Positions 47,022 through 57,132 of a DNA stretch of 64,000 nt are shown in pieces. The stretch is from positions 24,485 through 88,484 of the forward strand of contig NZ_LDIG01000121.1 in NCBI RefSeq assembly GCF_015845845.1. The letters run 5' to 3'. The translations under genes and the position numbers were made by a program. The stretch comes from Paenibacillus dendritiformis (lineage in GTDB: Bacteria; Bacillota; Bacilli; Paenibacillales; Paenibacillaceae). The notes under the pieces are model-generated. The model had not been told where the DNA came from and ran no database searches. It was given only the letters and a program-made list of their open reading frames with translations. The first letter of the stretch is position 1. Each line of letters starts with the position of its first letter.

Positions 47022-48203
47022 ATGTTTGAACGAGTATGTGTCGTCGTCATGGATAGCGTAGGAATCGGGGAGCTTCCGGATGCGGAACGCTTCGGCGATG
47101 CCGGCTCTCATACGCTCGGCCATATCGCGGAGCGGGTGCCGACGATTCAGCTTCCGAACCTGCAGGCCCTTGGTCTGGGCAATATCGCGGATTTGCCGCA
47201 TATTCCTCCGGCCGCGTCTCCGCTGGCCTTCTACGGGAAAATGGCGGAGACTTCCGTCGGAAAAGATACGATGACCGGCCATTGGGAGCTGATGGGCCTG
47301 CATGTCGACATTCCGTTCGAGGTCTACCCCGAAGGATTTCCGGAGCCGCTCATCAAGGCTTTCGAGGAAAAGACGGGACGCAAGGTACTCTGCAACCGCC
47401 CGGCTTCCGGCACGGATGTGCTGAATGAGTACGGCGAAGAGCAGATGCGGACGGGAGCCTGGATCGTATACACGTCCGCGGACAGCGTCTTCCAGATTGC
47501 GGCGCATGAAGAAATCATTCCGCTGGAAGAGCTGTATGCGGCATGTGAGATTGCAAGGGAGATGACGCTGACCGCGCCATATGCCGTCGGACGCGTTATC
47601 GCGCGGCCGTACGTCGGCGAACCGGGCAACTTCAAGCGGACCGCCAATCGTCATGATTACGCGCTTGCTCCGCCGGCGAAGACGGTGCTGAATTCCATCT
47701 CCGAGGGCGGGTATGATGTGGTATCCGTGGGGAAAATTAACGATATCTTCTCCGGAAGCGGAATCAATCATTCCTATCCTACCAAGAGCAATGCGCACGG
47801 CATCGAGACGACGATCGAACGGTTGGGGGATGCCGGGAAAGGGTTGATTTTTACCAACCTGGTTGATTTCGATTCCCTGTACGGCCACCGCCGCGATCCG
47901 GAGGGCTACGCCCGCTGCCTGGAAGAGTTCGATCTGGCGCTGCCGAAGATGATGGAACGGGTCGGCGAGAAAGACCTGCTCATCATTACGGCCGATCACG
48001 GCAATGACCCGATTCATGCCGGCACGGATCATACGCGCGAGTATGTGCCGATTCTCATCTACAATCCGACGTTTGCGGGCAAGACCGCGTCCATCGGAGT
48101 GCGCTCGACCTTTGCCGACTTGGCCGCTACGCTGGCCGAAAACTTCGGCGTCACGGGAACAGGTCACGGGACCAGCTTTTTATCGCTGTTGACGGCCCGC
48201 TGA
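47022..48203 (+). CDS. deoB: phosphopentomutase DeoB
   Basis: A 393-residue enzyme that converts ribose or deoxyribose 1-phosphate to the 5-phosphate, the step after DeoD. Alkaline phosphatase fold with two metals: VVMDSVGIGELPDA, KDTMTGHWE (T is the phosphorylated residue), TADHGNDP and TDHTREYVP. AGAGGAG precedes ATG 47022. Followed by the nucleoside importer genes. Confidence 0.96.
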   Translation: MFERVCVVVMDSVGIGELPDAERFGDAGSHTLGHIAERVPTIQLPNLQALGLGNIADLPHIPPAASPLAFYGKMAETSVGKDTMTGHWELMGLHVDIPFEVYPEGFPEPLIKAFEEKTGRKVLCNRPASGTDVLNEYGEEQMRTGAWIVYTSADSVFQIAAHEEIIPLEELYAACEIAREMTLTAPYAVGRVIARPYVGEPGNFKRTANRHDYALAPPAKTVLNSISEGGYDVVSVGKINDIFSGSGINHSYPTKSNAHGIETTIERLGDAGKGLIFTNLVDFDSLYGHRRDPEGYARCLEEFDLALPKMMERVGEKDLLIITADHGNDPIHAGTDHTREYVPILIYNPTFAGKTASIGVRSTFADLAATLAENFGVTGTGHGTSFLSLLTAR

Positions 48204-48266
48204 CGTGCTCGCTTCAGATAGATGCAAGACGAAGAAGGATTCATTAAACTCAAGGGGGAACTCGTC

Positions 48267-49301
48267 ATGAAAAAATCGATGTTGTTGGTCTTATCAGCGA
48301 TGCTATTGTTCACCTTCGCTCTGGCCGGCTGCGGCAACAAGTCCGGGGGGACGAACGCCGGCGGCGGCGAAGGCGCTGAAGGCGGCGGGAAGAAGCTCAA
48401 GGTCGGGATGGTTACCGATATGGGAAGCGTGAACGACAAATCGTTCAATCAGAGCGCTTGGGAAGGGCTGCAGAAGCTGCGCGACGATCTTGGCTATGAA
48501 GTCAAATATTTGGAGCCGAAAAACGACGGCGAAGTGGAGCCAAACCTGAATCAGTTCGTCAAGGGCGGCTATGACCTGACTTGGGCGACTGCTGCTACGC
48601 TCGACAAGGCGGTAACGAAGATTGCGCAGGAAAATCCGGATACGAAGCTGGGTATCGTCGATTCGGACATCATCGTGCCGAACGTCGCTTCCGTCTCCTT
48701 CAAAGAAAACGAAGGCGCGTTCCTCGTCGGCGTTATCGCCGGCTCGATGACGAAGTCGAACAAAATCGGGTTCGTCGGCGGCATGGAAATTCCGGTCATC
48801 AAGCGCTTCGAAGCCGGCTTCCGCGAAGGCGTCAAGGCGGTTAATCCGGATGCTTCCTTCAAAGCGATTTACACGGGACAGTTCACCCGCGTCGATATGG
48901 GGAAATCGGCCGCTTCCACGCTCTATGACGATGGCGTCGATATTATTTTCCACGCATCGGGCTTGACGGGGAACGGGGTGTTCAATGAAGCGAAAGAGCG
49001 CGTGAAGCGCGGCGACCGCGTGTGGGTTATCGGCGTAGACAAAGACCAGTCGCTTGAGTTCGGCGATGATGTAACGCTGACCTCGATGATTAAGAAGGTC
49101 GACGAAGCGGTCTACACGATTTCCAAGGCATTGGCGGACGGCAACTTCCCTGGCGGCAAGGTGACCTCGATGGGTCTGAAGGAAAAAGGTGTCGATATTG
49201 CGCCGACCTCCGACAAAAACGTGCCGAAGGACGTATTGGATAAAGTCGAAGAATACCGTGCAAAGATTATAAACGGCGAGATTGAAGTGCCGACGACTTA
49301 A
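48267..49301 (+). CDS. nupN: BMP/PnrA family nucleoside-binding lipoprotein
   Basis: A 344-residue extracellular binding lipoprotein. Signal peptide with lipobox LAGC (cysteine 22), a glycine-rich linker, then the BMP domain (VGMVTDMGSVNDKSFNQSAW). Such proteins bind purine nucleosides, and the Bacillus NupNOPQ system with the same gene order imports guanosine. It starts 63 bases after deoB; a perfect hairpin follows its stop. Confidence 0.93.
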   Translation: MKKSMLLVLSAMLLFTFALAGCGNKSGGTNAGGGEGAEGGGKKLKVGMVTDMGSVNDKSFNQSAWEGLQKLRDDLGYEVKYLEPKNDGEVEPNLNQFVKGGYDLTWATAATLDKAVTKIAQENPDTKLGIVDSDIIVPNVASVSFKENEGAFLVGVIAGSMTKSNKIGFVGGMEIPVIKRFEAGFREGVKAVNPDASFKAIYTGQFTRVDMGKSAASTLYDDGVDIIFHASGLTGNGVFNEAKERVKRGDRVWVIGVDKDQSLEFGDDVTLTSMIKKVDEAVYTISKALADGNFPGGKVTSMGLKEKGVDIAPTSDKNVPKDVLDKVEEYRAKIINGEIEVPTT

Positions 49302-49312
49302 TTTCACCATAC

Positions 49313-49345
49313 CGTCTCCCCGCCCGCTTGACCGGCGGGGAGACG
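49313..49345 (+). promoter_or_regulatory. intercistronic hairpin after nupN
   Basis: CGTCTCCCCGCC (49313-49324) pairs perfectly with GGCGGGGAGACG (49334-49345). No T-tract follows, so it more likely protects the 3' end of the binding-protein message or only partly terminates, giving more binding protein than transporter. Confidence 0.6.
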
Positions 49346-49366
49346 TGTTACGGAGGGGAACGCCAT

Positions 49367-50908
49367 ATGCACAAGGGAGATATCGTACTGGAGCTGAAAG
49401 GAATTACAAAGCGCTTTCCCGGCATTGTAGCAAACGATCAAATCAGCCTGCAGTTGAAAAAAGGCGAGATTCACGCGCTTCTCGGCGAAAACGGCGCCGG
49501 CAAATCGACATTGATGAATATCGTATTCGGATTATATCAGCCAGATGAAGGCAGTATTGAGCTGAACGGCCGGCCGATTGTGATGGACGGCCCGAACAAG
49601 GCGATTGAATGCGGCATCGGCATGGTGCATCAGCACTTCAAGCTTGTTCACCCCTTTACGGTTACGGAAAATATCGTGCTCGGCATGGAGCCGACGCGAG
49701 GCATAAAGATGGATTTGAAGGGCGCTGCTGCGAAAATACGGCAGCTGTCCGAGCAGTACGGGCTGAATGTAAAGCCGGAGGCGGTCATCGAGTCGATCTC
49801 CGTCGGCATGCAGCAGCGCGTCGAAATTATGAAAACGCTCTATCGGGGCGCCGAGATTATTATTTTCGACGAACCGACCGCGGTGCTGACGCCGCAGGAG
49901 ATCGAGGAGCTTCTGCACATCATGAAGAGGCTGGCCGCGGAAGGCAAATCGATTCTGCTCATCACGCACAAGCTGAAGGAAATTATGGAGGTCGCTGACC
50001 GCTGCACGATCATCCGCCGGGGCAAAGTCATCGACACCGTTCGGGTGTCCGAGACGGATCCGGAGATGCTGGCCGAGAAGATGGTAGGCAAGCATGTCGA
50101 GTTCAAGACGGACAAGTCGCCGGCTGCGCCGCAGGATGTGATGCTGGAGGTCGACAACCTGATCGTGAAGGACGAGCACGGGCAGCATGCCGTGGACGGC
50201 GTCAGCTTTCGGGTTCGCGCCGGGGAGATTGTCGGCATCGCCGGCGTTGACGGCAACGGTCAGAATGAGCTGATTGAGGCGATTACCGGCATGCGCCGGA
50301 CCGCGGGCGGGCAGATCCGGCTGGCGGGACAGGATGTGACGGATGCGTCGCCGCGGGACGCTTCGGACAAGGGTATCTCCTATATCCCTCAGGATCGGCA
50401 CAAGCATGGGCTGGTGCTTGACTTCGACGTCAGCGAGAACTCCGTGCTCAAATCGTACGACAGCCCGAAGTTCAGCCGCAAAGGCTTCATGGATCGGCAG
50501 GCGGTTGAGCAGGTGGCGGAGCGGTATGTCGAGCAGTTCGATATCCGGACGCCAAGCATCCATACGCTGGTACGGGCGATGTCCGGCGGGAACCAGCAGA
50601 AGATCATTATCGCGCGCGAGATCGACAAAGATCCGAAGCTGCTCGTCGCAGCCCAGCCGACACGGGGGCTGGACGTCGGCGCGATCGAATTCGTGCATAA
50701 GCAATTAATCGCCCAGCGCGACGCAGGCAAGGCCGTACTGCTCGTCTCGTTCGAGCTGGAAGAGATCTTGAATGTGGCCGACCGCATTCTCGTCATGTTC
50801 GACGGGCGCATTGTCGGGGAGACGACGCCGGAGACAACGACAGACCAGGAGCTGGGTCTCATGATGGCCGGCAAGCATCAAGGGGGGGGACGTCATGAAC
50901 AAGCTTAA
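49367..50908 (+). CDS. nupO: nucleoside ABC transporter ATP-binding protein
   Basis: A 513-residue protein with two ATPase domains, as in simple-sugar and nucleoside importers. The first has GENGAGKS and IFDEPTAVLTPQE; the second has the degenerate GVDGNGQNEL and AMSGGNQQKIIIAREID, with AAQPTRGLDVGA. CGGAGGGG precedes ATG 49367. Overlaps nupP by 14 bases. Confidence 0.95.
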   Translation: MHKGDIVLELKGITKRFPGIVANDQISLQLKKGEIHALLGENGAGKSTLMNIVFGLYQPDEGSIELNGRPIVMDGPNKAIECGIGMVHQHFKLVHPFTVTENIVLGMEPTRGIKMDLKGAAAKIRQLSEQYGLNVKPEAVIESISVGMQQRVEIMKTLYRGAEIIIFDEPTAVLTPQEIEELLHIMKRLAAEGKSILLITHKLKEIMEVADRCTIIRRGKVIDTVRVSETDPEMLAEKMVGKHVEFKTDKSPAAPQDVMLEVDNLIVKDEHGQHAVDGVSFRVRAGEIVGIAGVDGNGQNELIEAITGMRRTAGGQIRLAGQDVTDASPRDASDKGISYIPQDRHKHGLVLDFDVSENSVLKSYDSPKFSRKGFMDRQAVEQVAERYVEQFDIRTPSIHTLVRAMSGGNQQKIIIAREIDKDPKLLVAAQPTRGLDVGAIEFVHKQLIAQRDAGKAVLLVSFELEEILNVADRILVMFDGRIVGETTPETTTDQELGLMMAGKHQGGGRHEQA

Positions 50909-51971
50909 ATCGATGCTAGCCAAAGAATCGGTTATCATCTCTCTCGTGGCCATCATCCTCGGTATTATTATTGGAGCTCTCGTTATGCTTGCCGGAGGCT
51001 ACGATCCGCTGCTGGCTTATCAGTCTCTGGTGGAGAAAATCTTCGGCTCCGCCTATGACATGGGAGAGACGCTGCGAGCGATCGTGCCGCTTATTTTCGC
51101 CGGGTTGGCCGTTGCGCTTGCGTTCCGCGCGGGCATGTTCAACATCGGGGTGGACGGCCAGATCGTAATGGGATCGCTCGGAGCCCTCGTCGTGGGCAAT
51201 ATGATGTCGCTGCCGCCGATTCTGCACGGCATCGTGGCGATTATCGCGGGCACGATTCTGGGCGGTCTGTGGGGCGCGCTTGTCGGTCTGCTCAAGACGA
51301 AGCGGGGCATCAACGAGGTTATCTCCTGCATTATGCTGAACTGGACCGCGCTCTATATCAGCCATATGGTCATCAAGGCGTTCATGGCCGAGTCGGGGAC
51401 CTCCCGTTCGCAGAACATTCAGGAATCGGCCAGCATCCAGATCGGATGGCTGAGCGATTTGATGAGCGGGGCCCGCGTCCATTGGGGATTCTTCATCGTC
51501 ATCATCGCCATTATAGGGTATCACCTGTATATGAACCGGACGAAGTGGGGGTATGAGACCCGCGCCGTAGGGAATAACAGACATGCGGCGGAATATGCCG
51601 GCATGAACGTGTCCAAGGTCATTACCCGAACGTTCTTCCTCTCGGGGATGCTGGGCGGCATGATCGGTACGATGGAAGTGCTGGGCGTCTTCAAATATAT
51701 GGCCATCTCCTCCGTGACGTCCGGCATCGGCTTCGACGGGATCGCCGTCGCGCTGCTTGGGATGAACGGCGCGCTGGGCGTCCTGCTGGCCGCCGCGCTG
51801 TTCGGGGCGCTCATGTACGGAGCGCAGGGCATGAGCTTCGGAGCGAACGTTCCCGGCGAGGTCATTAAGATGGTTATCAGCATCATCATCTTCTTCGCCG
51901 CGGCACCGGGCATTATCCGTTGGTTGTTGACACGGTTTTCACGTTCCAAAAAGGCGAAGCGGGAGGGATAA
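50895..51971 (+). CDS. nupP: nucleoside ABC transporter permease
   Basis: A 358-residue membrane permease of the branched-chain/simple-sugar type with about nine helices and the RAGMFNIGVDGQIVMG motif. It overlaps nupO and is three bases from nupQ, showing a single operon. Confidence 0.94.
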   Translation: MNKLKSMLAKESVIISLVAIILGIIIGALVMLAGGYDPLLAYQSLVEKIFGSAYDMGETLRAIVPLIFAGLAVALAFRAGMFNIGVDGQIVMGSLGALVVGNMMSLPPILHGIVAIIAGTILGGLWGALVGLLKTKRGINEVISCIMLNWTALYISHMVIKAFMAESGTSRSQNIQESASIQIGWLSDLMSGARVHWGFFIVIIAIIGYHLYMNRTKWGYETRAVGNNRHAAEYAGMNVSKVITRTFFLSGMLGGMIGTMEVLGVFKYMAISSVTSGIGFDGIAVALLGMNGALGVLLAAALFGALMYGAQGMSFGANVPGEVIKMVISIIIFFAAAPGIIRWLLTRFSRSKKAKREG

Positions 51972-51974
51972 CAG

Positions 51975-52928
51975 ATGGAATTGCTCGGATCTTTAATCAA
52001 CGGGACTCTCGTATTTGCAACAGCACTCGTCTTCGCCGCGCTGGGCGGACTCATTGCGGAGCGTTCGGGGGTTATCAACCTCGGCTTGGAAGGCTTTATG
52101 GTGTCAGGCGCGTTTTCCTCCGCGGTTGTGGCTTATTACGCCGAACAGGCGGGACTGGGTGCGGCTTCTCCATGGCTGGGCTGTCTGGCCGCGCTTATCT
52201 TTACCGTGATCTTCTCGGGCATTCATGTCATTGCCTCGGTTCGCTTCAAAGCGAATCAGGTCATTAGCGGTATCGTGGTCAATATGCTCGCCGCCAGCTC
52301 CACCTTCTTCCTGGTGAAGCTCATCTTCGACGGAGCGGCCGAGACCCCGGTCATCAGCAATGTGTTCCACCGGATTCACATTCCTTGGCTGAGCGATCTT
52401 CCGTTCGTCGGCAGAGCGTTCTTCCAGTCTTACCCGACGACGTATATCGCGCTGCTGCTCGTCATCATCGTCTATTACGTGATGTTCAAGACGCCGCTCG
52501 GCCTGCGGCTGCGGGCGGTCGGCGAGCACCCGGGAGCGGCGGATACGGCCGGAGTGAAGGTCAACCGGCTGCGCGGCTGGGCTGTCATGGTCGGCGGATC
52601 GATTGCCGCGCTGGGCGGAGCGACGATTGCGCTGACGGCGAACAGCAGCTTCGCGTCCAACACGATCTCCGGCCAGGGGTATATCGCGCTGGCGGCGGTT
52701 ATCTTCGGCCGCTGGAATCCGATCGGCGCGACGTGTGCCGCTTTGTTCTTCGGCCTCGCGCAGGCGCTGCGCGATCAGGTTCAGCTATACTCCTTCGCCA
52801 ACGCGGTACCGACGGAAGTATTCTATATGCTGCCGTACGTGCTGACGCTTCTCGTGCTGATCTTCACGGCCGGCAAGAGCAATTCGCCGTCTGCGCTGGG
52901 CGCGCCGTATGAGCCGGGCAAGCGGTAA
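51975..52928 (+). CDS. nupQ: nucleoside ABC transporter permease
   Basis: A 317-residue second permease, with ERSGVINLGLEGFMVSGA near the N-terminus, the partner motif to that of nupP. The two permeases form the channel of the importer. Followed by a strong terminator, the end of the operon. Confidence 0.94.
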   Translation: MELLGSLINGTLVFATALVFAALGGLIAERSGVINLGLEGFMVSGAFSSAVVAYYAEQAGLGAASPWLGCLAALIFTVIFSGIHVIASVRFKANQVISGIVVNMLAASSTFFLVKLIFDGAAETPVISNVFHRIHIPWLSDLPFVGRAFFQSYPTTYIALLLVIIVYYVMFKTPLGLRLRAVGEHPGAADTAGVKVNRLRGWAVMVGGSIAALGGATIALTANSSFASNTISGQGYIALAAVIFGRWNPIGATCAALFFGLAQALRDQVQLYSFANAVPTEVFYMLPYVLTLLVLIFTAGKSNSPSALGAPYEPGKR

Positions 52929-52959
52929 TATCGGCAACAAGCGAATACACTGGCTTATG

Positions 52960-52995
52960 CCTCTCTCTTCCCGTTGGGGAAGAGGGAGGTTTTTT
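52960..52995 (+). terminator. terminator of the nup operon
   Basis: CCTCTCTCTTCCC pairs with GGGAAGAGGGAGG (one wobble) around GTTG, followed by TTTTTT. Confidence 0.93.
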
Positions 52996-53176
52996 CATGT
53001 TCGGATTCCCCGCCGCATACATTCTTCGTAGCTTCAGGGGCCGCTGCGGTCCCCTTTCTTTCATCCGGCCAACAGACCATGCGCGATTTTTTTAAAACAA
53101 GAGAAAATCGCTGTTTTTATATCAATTTTAATCCTTTTTTGAACCATTTTAAGGGGAATTGCCAAAAATAATCTGT

Positions 53177-53205
53177 TTGAATTCTGAAAAGGCGGGAGGT
53201 ATAAT
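53177..53205 (+). promoter_or_regulatory. yhgE promoter
   Basis: TTGAAT (53177-53182) and TATAAT (53200-53205) are 17 bases apart. Downstream, GGTCATTCGGTCA at about 53244-53256 contains a direct GGTCA pair that recalls TetR-type operators often found before yhgE-like genes. Confidence 0.6.
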
Positions 53206-53272
53206 ATCAAACATCTGCGAAGTCAGAACTATTTTAACAAAATGGTCATTCGGTCAGTGGGGAGGTGACAGC

Positions 53273-55948
53273 ATGAAGAGTCTTCGGTTTTTTTGGTCGG
53301 AATTCATGGGGGTTATCCGTTCGAAGGATGTCCTGGTTCCGGTACTTGGTCTCCTGGTTATACCGCTGCTGTACAGCGGGGTCTACTTGGTAGCGAACTG
53401 GGATCCGTACAGCAATGTGAAAAACATGCCTGTCGCAGTCGTTAATGAGGACCGGCCGGTGATGTATGAAGGCAAGGAGATTGCGATCGGACGGGAGCTG
53501 ATTGAAAAGCTGCACAGCAATGATGCGGTGGACTTCCATTTCGTGTCGCGGAAGGAAGGCGAGCGCGGATTAAGCGAGAACAGGTATTATTTGCTTATTA
53601 TCGTGCCGGAAGAGATGTCGCATAACGCAACCACGATTCTCGACCCCGATCCGAAGCCGATGAATTTGATCTATAAGGAGAACAGCAGCTACAATTTCTT
53701 GTCTGGCCAAATCTCCGATAAGGTCGTGCAGAGCATCAAATCGGAGCTGTCGCAAAAAGTGACGGAGACCTATGTCGAGCAGATGTTCAATGCGATCGAC
53801 ACCGTCGCGGAAGGATTGGGCGCCGCCAGCGAAGGGGCCGGCAAAATCGAAGACGGTCTGAGCCAGTTGGGCGACGGAATCGAGATGTTCCGGGACGAGC
53901 TGAATGCGCAGGTCGACTCGAAGACGGCGGAAGCGGAGACGATGGTCGAGAAGATGCTGGCCGAGAACGAGAAGAAGCTAGATCGGCTGGTTCATGATGA
54001 AATAAATAAAACGATGGATACGAAGAAGCCGGAGTTGATGAAGAAGGTTCATCAAGACATCGATGCCGAAGCCGAGAAATACACCAAGGTTGTATATGAT
54101 ACCGTGCATACGCGGATAGACGACATGGTCAATGAGTATTCGCCATTGTCCAAGGAGAAGCTTCACGAGCAGATCGATAAGCAGTCCGTCATCTATGGGG
54201 CGGAAATCCGCAAGAAGCTGCATCAGGAAATCGACAACGCGTACAACAACAATCTGAACCAGGTTTTGGGCAAAATCAGCCGGGAGGTCGACAAGTCGAT
54301 TACCGAGATGGAGCCGGCTGCCCGGGTGAAGATGCACAGCATTATCGACAAGGAGTACGACAATGTCGACAGATCGATCCGTTCGACGCTGAACCGTTAC
54401 ATTGATGAGAAAGTGGATCAGCTCTTTGACGATGCCATCAAGCGCGGGAAGGAGCAACTGGGGAAAATCCAGGCGAACCTCGATCAACTGGAAGAGAAGC
54501 TGAAGCCGATCGGCGAGAAGCTGCCTCCGGAGCTCCAGCAGCAGTGGGAAGCGGTGAAGAAGCAGCTGGAAGAGGTTCGAGCCCAGATCGAAGAAAACCT
54601 GACTCAGGCCAATCTGGAACAGCTGCGCGACAAGGTGAAGCAGGATTTGAACAACATGGTCAACAAGGAGCTCGACAAGTTGAAGCCGGCGCTGCTCGCC
54701 AAGCTGCATCAGGCGGCGGACCAGAAATTCGATCAGGTCTACCCGCAGGTGCGCTCACTTGCCCAGCAGGTGGCGATGTCCAAAGCGAATGAGCTGGCGC
54801 CGAAGCTGCTGGCCAAGGCGCATCTCGTGGCCGAAGATATATATCAGGAAAAATCGAAACAACTGACCGACAAGCTTCATGATACGGTCGATACCAAATG
54901 GATGGAGTATGAGCCGAAGGTCGTCGCCCGCCTTCACCGGAAGGCGAACGACGAACTGGATCGGATGACGCCGGAGATTATTGCCAAGATTCATCAGGCG
55001 GCCGATGACAAGGTGAACAGTCTGGAGCCGATGGCGCGCGACATGCTGCACGACATGGCGGAGATGAAGCTGAAGGAAGCCGCCAAAAAGGTGCAGGACA
55101 TGATCTTCGTCAAGATGAGCGATATGCTGAATCAGGTGGATCAAGCGAAGGATGCGATCAACGGCGGATTCGAGCAGCTGCTGGACGGTCAGGAGCAGCT
55201 GTTGTCCGGCGGCGCGGAGCTTCGCCGGAAGCTGCAGGAAGGCGCGGATAAAGCGCAGCAGAACCCGACCGATAAGACATATGAAATGATTACGTCTCCG
55301 GTCGGCAGCGATAAAGTCGAGAATCATGATGTCACGACCTACGGCGTAGGCATGGCTCCGTATTTCCTGTCGCTTGGATTTTTCGTCGGGGCATTGATGT
55401 TCTCGATGGTCTATCCGCTGCGGGAGACCTACAACCGGCCGCCTTCCGGCACGGCCTGGATGACGAGCAAATACGGGTTCATGACGGTGGAGAGCGTTCT
55501 GCAGGTTGCCATTGCCGGACTGGTTGTCCTCAATGTGATTCATTTGCCGGTCACGAACGTGCCGATGTTTTTCGTCGTCTGTCTCGTTACCAGCTTAACG
55601 TTCTTTGCCATGATCCAATTTTTCATAACCTCATTCGGGAACGTAGGGCGCTTCATTATCATTTTGCTGCTCGTGTTCCAGCTGTCATCGACGGCAGGCA
55701 CATTCCCGATTGAATTAACGCCGAAATTTTTCCAGATGCTGCACCCTTGGTTCCCGATGACCTACACCATCCGGGCCTTCCGCGGCGTCGTGTCGGTGGG
55801 CGACATCCAATACGTCTGGTTGAATCTCGGCAAGCTGTCCATCTTCCTCGTCCTGTCGCTTATCGGCAGCTGGATCTATTTCATTCTCAGCCACCGGAAG
55901 CTGGCGAAGACGGAGCCGTCGACGGACACAAGCGCGGTGACCGGCTGA
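53273..55948 (+). CDS. yhgE: YhgE/Pip domain membrane protein with sixteen 19-residue repeats
   Basis: An 891-residue protein. An N-terminal membrane helix (about 20-40) and the YhgE/Pip N-domain (about 45-200) are followed by a long helical region and five or six C-terminal membrane helices (about 695-875) of the ABC-2 permease type. The middle contains two blocks of eight 19-residue repeats, starting at residues 240, 259, 278, 297, 316, 335, 354, 373 and 459, 478, 497, 516, 535, 554, 573, 592. Most copies begin LH or VH, have D or N at position 6, often P at 14 and K at 19. A coiled coil (about 385-455) separates the blocks. The family includes phage infection protein of lactococci and possible ESX-related or export factors. 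GGGGAGGTGA precedes ATG 53273. Confidence 0.9.
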   Translation: MKSLRFFWSEFMGVIRSKDVLVPVLGLLVIPLLYSGVYLVANWDPYSNVKNMPVAVVNEDRPVMYEGKEIAIGRELIEKLHSNDAVDFHFVSRKEGERGLSENRYYLLIIVPEEMSHNATTILDPDPKPMNLIYKENSSYNFLSGQISDKVVQSIKSELSQKVTETYVEQMFNAIDTVAEGLGAASEGAGKIEDGLSQLGDGIEMFRDELNAQVDSKTAEAETMVEKMLAENEKKLDRLVHDEINKTMDTKKPELMKKVHQDIDAEAEKYTKVVYDTVHTRIDDMVNEYSPLSKEKLHEQIDKQSVIYGAEIRKKLHQEIDNAYNNNLNQVLGKISREVDKSITEMEPAARVKMHSIIDKEYDNVDRSIRSTLNRYIDEKVDQLFDDAIKRGKEQLGKIQANLDQLEEKLKPIGEKLPPELQQQWEAVKKQLEEVRAQIEENLTQANLEQLRDKVKQDLNNMVNKELDKLKPALLAKLHQAADQKFDQVYPQVRSLAQQVAMSKANELAPKLLAKAHLVAEDIYQEKSKQLTDKLHDTVDTKWMEYEPKVVARLHRKANDELDRMTPEIIAKIHQAADDKVNSLEPMARDMLHDMAEMKLKEAAKKVQDMIFVKMSDMLNQVDQAKDAINGGFEQLLDGQEQLLSGGAELRRKLQEGADKAQQNPTDKTYEMITSPVGSDKVENHDVTTYGVGMAPYFLSLGFFVGALMFSMVYPLRETYNRPPSGTAWMTSKYGFMTVESVLQVAIAGLVVLNVIHLPVTNVPMFFVVCLVTSLTFFAMIQFFITSFGNVGRFIIILLLVFQLSSTAGTFPIELTPKFFQMLHPWFPMTYTIRAFRGVVSVGDIQYVWLNLGKLSIFLVLSLIGSWIYFILSHRKLAKTEPSTDTSAVTG

Positions 55949-56021
55949 CGCTGCGGCAGCAGCCTGAACCGGCAGAGAGAAAGACCGTGAAAAAGGTTAA
56001 ACTCTATGGCAGCCAAAAGAA

Positions 56022-56057
56022 AGACGCTTGGAACATTTCGTTCCGGCGTCTTTTTTG
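56022..56057 (+). terminator. yhgE terminator
   Basis: AGACG and GGAAC on the left pair with GTTCC and CGTCT on the right across a small internal loop, followed by TTTTTT. Confidence 0.85.
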
Positions 56058-56263
56058 CGCAGCAACGGGTGTTGGACAATGGTTCCGTTCCGAAGACAGC
56101 CAGGAAAATGAAAACATAACGTCGAAGAAGGAAAACAAGCTTGCGGCTACATGTCCTGAGAGGCAAAGGACCAAATGTCAGCCTTCCTGCAACTGATGCG
56201 CCCACAGAGACGCATTGCTTTCCTTTGTACAAAAGATAAAAGGTTGGAACGGAGGACGATGCA

Positions 56264-57118
56264 TTGAGAAGTGAACAAGAAATGATGAATCTGCTCATCG
56301 ATTTCGCCAGAAAGGATCAGCGAATCCGACTGGTCACCTTGGAAGGCTCGCGCACAAACCGCAACATTCCCCCGGACGCGTTCCAAGATTATGACATTTC
56401 CTGCTTTGTAACAGATATGGATTCATTCAAGGAAAATGATCAGTGGCTGGACATATTCGGGAAGCGGCTGATGATGCAAAAACCCGAGGATATGGAGCTT
56501 TTTCCGCCGGAGTTAGGCAATTGGTTTTCCTATATCATTCTTTTCGAGGACGGCAACAAAATAGACCTAACCCTTATTCCGGTTAGCGAGACGGAGGATT
56601 ATTTTGTCAAGAGCGACGGATTGGTGGAGGTCCTGCTTGATAAGGATGCTCGCATCAACAACGAAGTGATCGCAGACGACCGTCAATATTGGATAAAAAA
56701 GCCGACTGCAAGAGAATTTGATGACTGCTGCAATGAGTTCTGGATGGTTTCCACTTATGTCGTAAAAGGCTTGGCGAGAAAAGAACTCCTGTTTGCGATT
56801 GACCATTTCCACGAAATTGCGCGTCCGAACTTATTGAGAATGATGACTTGGCAGATTGGCTCAAAACATGGCTTCACCTTCAGCACAGGGAAGAACTATA
56901 AATTTATTGATCGCTATCTTCCGCAGGAAGATTGGGAATCGCTGCTCTCCACCTATTCGCAGAACGGTTATGAAGAAATGTGGCAGTCTTTATTTACTTG
57001 CCATGAATTATTTCGCATGTACTCTAAGGCTGTGGCCGCAAGTCTCGGATACAAGTATCCTGACTACGATGAAGCCATCACGAAGTATACTCAAAATATC
57101 TATCATTCATTGATGTGA
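56264..57118 (+). CDS. aminoglycoside 6-adenylyltransferase (ANT(6)-like)
   Basis: A 284-residue nucleotidyltransferase, the length of the AadK/ANT(6) streptomycin-modifying enzymes. The nucleotidyl site is LEGSRTNRN with the two aspartates in FQDYDIS, and a third acidic residue in KIDLTLIP. Start TTG after CGGAGG. Chromosomal copies are common in Bacillus and relatives and can give low-level streptomycin resistance; the specificity here is inferred. It stands alone with its own terminator; 56058-56263 holds nothing else recognised. Confidence 0.88.
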   Translation: MRSEQEMMNLLIDFARKDQRIRLVTLEGSRTNRNIPPDAFQDYDISCFVTDMDSFKENDQWLDIFGKRLMMQKPEDMELFPPELGNWFSYIILFEDGNKIDLTLIPVSETEDYFVKSDGLVEVLLDKDARINNEVIADDRQYWIKKPTAREFDDCCNEFWMVSTYVVKGLARKELLFAIDHFHEIARPNLLRMMTWQIGSKHGFTFSTGKNYKFIDRYLPQEDWESLLSTYSQNGYEEMWQSLFTCHELFRMYSKAVAASLGYKYPDYDEAITKYTQNIYHSLM

Positions 57119-57132
57119 ACGATATAAAATGG

